A stretch of 9,705 nt of DNA from Opitutia bacterium UBA3151 (GTDB lineage Bacteria > Verrucomicrobiota > Verrucomicrobiia > Opitutales > Seribacteraceae): NCBI GenBank assembly GCA_002364975.1, contig DEYT01000042.1, positions 1-9,705 of the forward strand, in the 5' to 3' direction. Position numbers and translations under genes: made by a program. Below, in pieces: positions 8,065-9,705 of this stretch. Positions within the stretch are counted from its first letter, which is position 1. Each line of letters starts with the position of its first letter. The notes under the pieces are model-generated. The model saw only the letters and a list, made by a program, of their open reading frames with translations, had not been told where the DNA came from and made no database searches.

Positions 8065-8103
8065 GATAAGCAGGGATTATTTTTTGCTTATTCGTATAAT
8101 AAG
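8065..8103 (-). promoter_or_regulatory. Competing hairpins in the leader of the MBL hydrolase gene
   Basis: In the 65-nt gap upstream of the MBL start, the segment at 8087-8092 can pair in two exclusive ways. It pairs with 8098-8103 (stem CTTATT/AATAAG, 5-nt loop), or as part of 8085-8091 with 8066-8072 (stem ATAAGCA/TGCTTAT, 12-nt loop). The second stem ends one nucleotide before the ATG in the mRNA. On the minus strand no U-run follows either stem, so neither is a terminator. An AT-rich TATTAT at 8101-8096 could be a -10 box but has no good -35. The structure is visible; a regulatory role is only a suggestion. Confidence 0.3.
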
Positions 8104-8129
8104 GCAACCCTCAAAACTTAGAGTATATA

Positions 8130-9095
8130 TTATCGATCTAGCCATTCACCTTCCTCATTCTGATAGGAATCAGTCTTACGACCATCTCCCCAGTCATAGA
8201 TTCCCTCTGATGCGAGTCCATTTTGGAATTCTCCAACAAAACTTGTTCCATCACCAAAGTCTAAACTACCAGTACCACTTTTTACTCCATTTCCCCAAAG
8301 TCCTGAATAAATAACTCCTTCGGGATTAGTTTGTACCCCAAATCCATTTGGCTCACCTTTTACGAATTCACCAGAATATCTTGTTCCAATAGCCAAAGTC
8401 AAAACCCCAGCTCCCGAAAACTCTCCTTCCTCAAATCCACCGATGTAGAGGGATCCGCTTGTTTTCGATAGAATACCTTTTCCATGGTAAAGATTGTTTA
8501 GAAAATTACCTGTATACTGATCTCCATTCGCCCCCTTCAAGTATCCTTGTTCATAACTCCCGTCTAGGTTGAAAAAACCAGTAAATTCATTACCAAACTC
8601 ATCTCGCATCTTACCCTCAGAAATGAATTTCCTATTCCACTCTCCGGATATAACGGTTCCATCCACACTTTGAAATTCTCCATAAAACAAGGCATCCTTT
8701 TCCCAATGCCCAATCATTCTGGACGAATCTGCCAAGAATAAGGTACCAAAACCCTCTCTTCTTCCATTCGCCCATGCACCAACATACTTCTCAAGGTTCG
8801 CATCGGATTTATATCTGATGGTACCATGCCCATGTGCATTACCATCCACGAATTGTCCTTCATAAAAGTCTTCATTTGGAAACTCACGAGTACCAAAACC
8901 GTGTGGAAGTCCTCGGACTAGTTCACCTTCATAAACCGACCCATCCTCAAGGAAATTCTTTCCTTGAGTAGCAGCTTTGCTTAGCACGGAAGCTTCGGAA
9001 GTGGATTCAGTGTTTTGAATTTCATCTAAATTGATATCTCTCTGCTCCACATTACAACCGAAAAGAAAAAAACAAAAAAGAAAAATTAACCTCAC
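8130..9095 (-). CDS. MORN-repeat lipoprotein
   Basis: A 321-residue protein starting at GTG 9095, with a short signal peptide and lipobox LFGC, so C14 would be the lipidated residue. The following residue is N15 and not Asp, which by the E. coli rule points to the outer membrane. A low-complexity linker (15-50) precedes 11 MORN units of Y-x-G-x-[FW]-x-x-G-x-x-x-G-x-G type. They begin at 55, 78, 104, 127, 149, 171, 194, 217, 240, 263 and 286. The last six are exactly 23 residues apart, and the central units at 127-171 are degenerate. MORN repeats form an elongated antiparallel beta-sheet known to act as a scaffold or lipid/protein-binding surface; the role here is unknown. The GTG is chosen because a stop lies four codons upstream and because it gives a complete signal peptide. 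The gene begins only 9 nt after the GspF-like gene, implying co-translation with it. Confidence 0.9.
   Translation of the reverse strand: MRLIFLFCFFLFGCNVEQRDINLDEIQNTESTSEASVLSKAATQGKNFLEDGSVYEGELVRGLPHGFGTREFPNEDFYEGQFVDGNAHGHGTIRYKSDANLEKYVGAWANGRREGFGTLFLADSSRMIGHWEKDALFYGEFQSVDGTVISGEWNRKFISEGKMRDEFGNEFTGFFNLDGSYEQGYLKGANGDQYTGNFLNNLYHGKGILSKTSGSLYIGGFEEGEFSGAGVLTLAIGTRYSGEFVKGEPNGFGVQTNPEGVIYSGLWGNGVKSGTGSLDFGDGTSFVGEFQNGLASEGIYDWGDGRKTDSYQNEEGEWLDR
8946..8968. repeat. Perfect 10-bp inverted repeat inside the MORN lipoprotein gene
   Basis: CTCAAGGAAA at 8946-8955 is the exact reverse complement of 8959-8968, separated by only 3 nt (TTC on plus, GAA in the mRNA). In the minus-strand message it forms a stable triloop hairpin over codons 43-50, in the linker between the lipid anchor and the first MORN unit. 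No U-run follows, so it is not a standard terminator. The repeat is certain; function is unknown. Confidence 0.8.
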
Positions 9096-9104
9096 GACAA
9101 AATA

Positions 9105-9705
9105 CTAGAAAGTCATAGTTTTACTAACCTGAAAAATACTCGTTACAATAGAAATCGCTACCAGAGCAACTAACGAGAATGCAAAACCCAGAGCAGCTCC
9201 TGAAACCAAGGTTGTCATTGCTTTGATTCTTTTGGTGAGATCTTCTCTAAAAGCTTTGCAAGCATCTTCGACACTGTTACCAAGATTTCCAGTCTTCTCA
9301 CCAACTTCAATAATATCCAACTGCATGAGGGGCATAAACTTAAACTTACGCAAGGCATCTGGAAGAGATTTCCCCTCATTGACTAAAGCACGTGCTGAAC
9401 GAAACTGATTTCTCATGAAACGGTTTTGGATCGTTCTTTCGCACAACCTTAAATTCTCGGTAAGTCCAATTCCACTCCATATTAGAGCAGACAACAAGTT
9501 GGATAGTTGAAAGAGTTCAGACATTAACAAAATTTTACCAAAAAGAGGCAATTTGAGTAACGAATGGTCTAGTGCGATCCCCCCTTTCTCTGTCTTACTC
9601 CATTGAACAATAACTCCAAGAAAGATTATAATCCCGACTATAAAAAACGGTCCGATCGTTAAGAGAACTTCAGAACCATTGATAAGAATTTTCGACATTA
9701 AGTTT
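9105..9705 (-). CDS. GspF/PilC-family inner-membrane protein, C-terminal half (cut by window edge)
   Basis: The C-terminal T2SSF domain of a type II secretion or type IV pilus inner-membrane platform protein. The frame stays open to the window end, two codons upstream of ATG 9698. Family members are about 400 residues with two T2SSF copies, so the gene almost certainly continues outside and that ATG is internal. Visible parts, numbered from ATG 9698, are a transmembrane helix at 12-32, the domain opening LPLFGK at 50-55, the helical bundle with GEKTG at 133-137, and a final transmembrane helix at about 163-188. These proteins anchor the assembly ATPase to the pilus or pseudopilus machine. The last helix lacks the usual Glu-Pro pair and reads LVSGAALG instead, so this may be a divergent branch. 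The stop is 9 nt before the MORN lipoprotein start, implying one operon. Confidence 0.85.
   Translation of the reverse strand, partial: NLMSKILINGSEVLLTIGPFFIVGIIIFLGVIVQWSKTEKGGIALDHSLLKLPLFGKILLMSELFQLSNLLSALIWSGIGLTENLRLCERTIQNRFMRNQFRSARALVNEGKSLPDALRKFKFMPLMQLDIIEVGEKTGNLGNSVEDACKAFREDLTKRIKAMTTLVSGAALGFAFSLVALVAISIVTSIFQVSKTMTF

Noticed and set aside
8087..8103. Terminator for the MORN lipoprotein gene
   Set aside because: The hairpin is followed by an A-run, not a U-run, in the minus-strand transcript.

Overview
The window is a gene-dense stretch (about 96% coding) of a bacterial chromosome, with moderate-to-low G+C judged by eye. The host looks like a diderm: the window has a lipoprotein with a lipobox, a GspF/PilC-type inner-membrane protein and a secreted DUF2807-like protein. 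None of the seven complete genes has a convincing Shine-Dalgarno sequence at the chosen start. The TIR/TPR protein has a linker typical of proteins from Planctomycetota, Verrucomicrobiota and some Proteobacteria. My best guess is a free-living member of the PVC group (Verrucomicrobiota-like), but this is an inference from protein style and not a phylogenetic result.

Left two thirds (85-7199, plus strand): five tightly packed genes that could form one transcript. In order they are a membrane-anchored TIR-TPR protein, a HAD-superfamily hydrolase of the beta-phosphoglucomutase-like group, a dicarboxylate/acidic amino acid:cation symporter, the excinuclease subunit UvrB, and a secreted protein of repeated G-x-G turns resembling DUF2807 (head-GIN). 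Gaps are +2, 15, 20 and -17 nt.

Right third (7219-9705, minus strand, read right to left): the C-terminal half of a GspF/PilC family protein running off the window edge, a MORN-repeat lipoprotein 9 nt behind it, then after a 65-nt gap an MBL-fold metal-dependent hydrolase. The two gene runs converge with only 19 nt between stop codons, in a small imperfect 20-bp tandem duplication.

No RNA genes, insertion sequences, CRISPR arrays, attachment sites or intergenic stretches over 100 bp are visible. UvrB, the symporter and the hydrolases are ordinary housekeeping genes. The least explained items are the TIR-TM-TPR protein, which appears to pair a cytoplasmic putative NAD-cleaving domain with periplasmic TPRs; the MORN lipoprotein coupled to a GspF-like gene; and several perfect or competing inverted repeats, one directly upstream of the MBL gene start.
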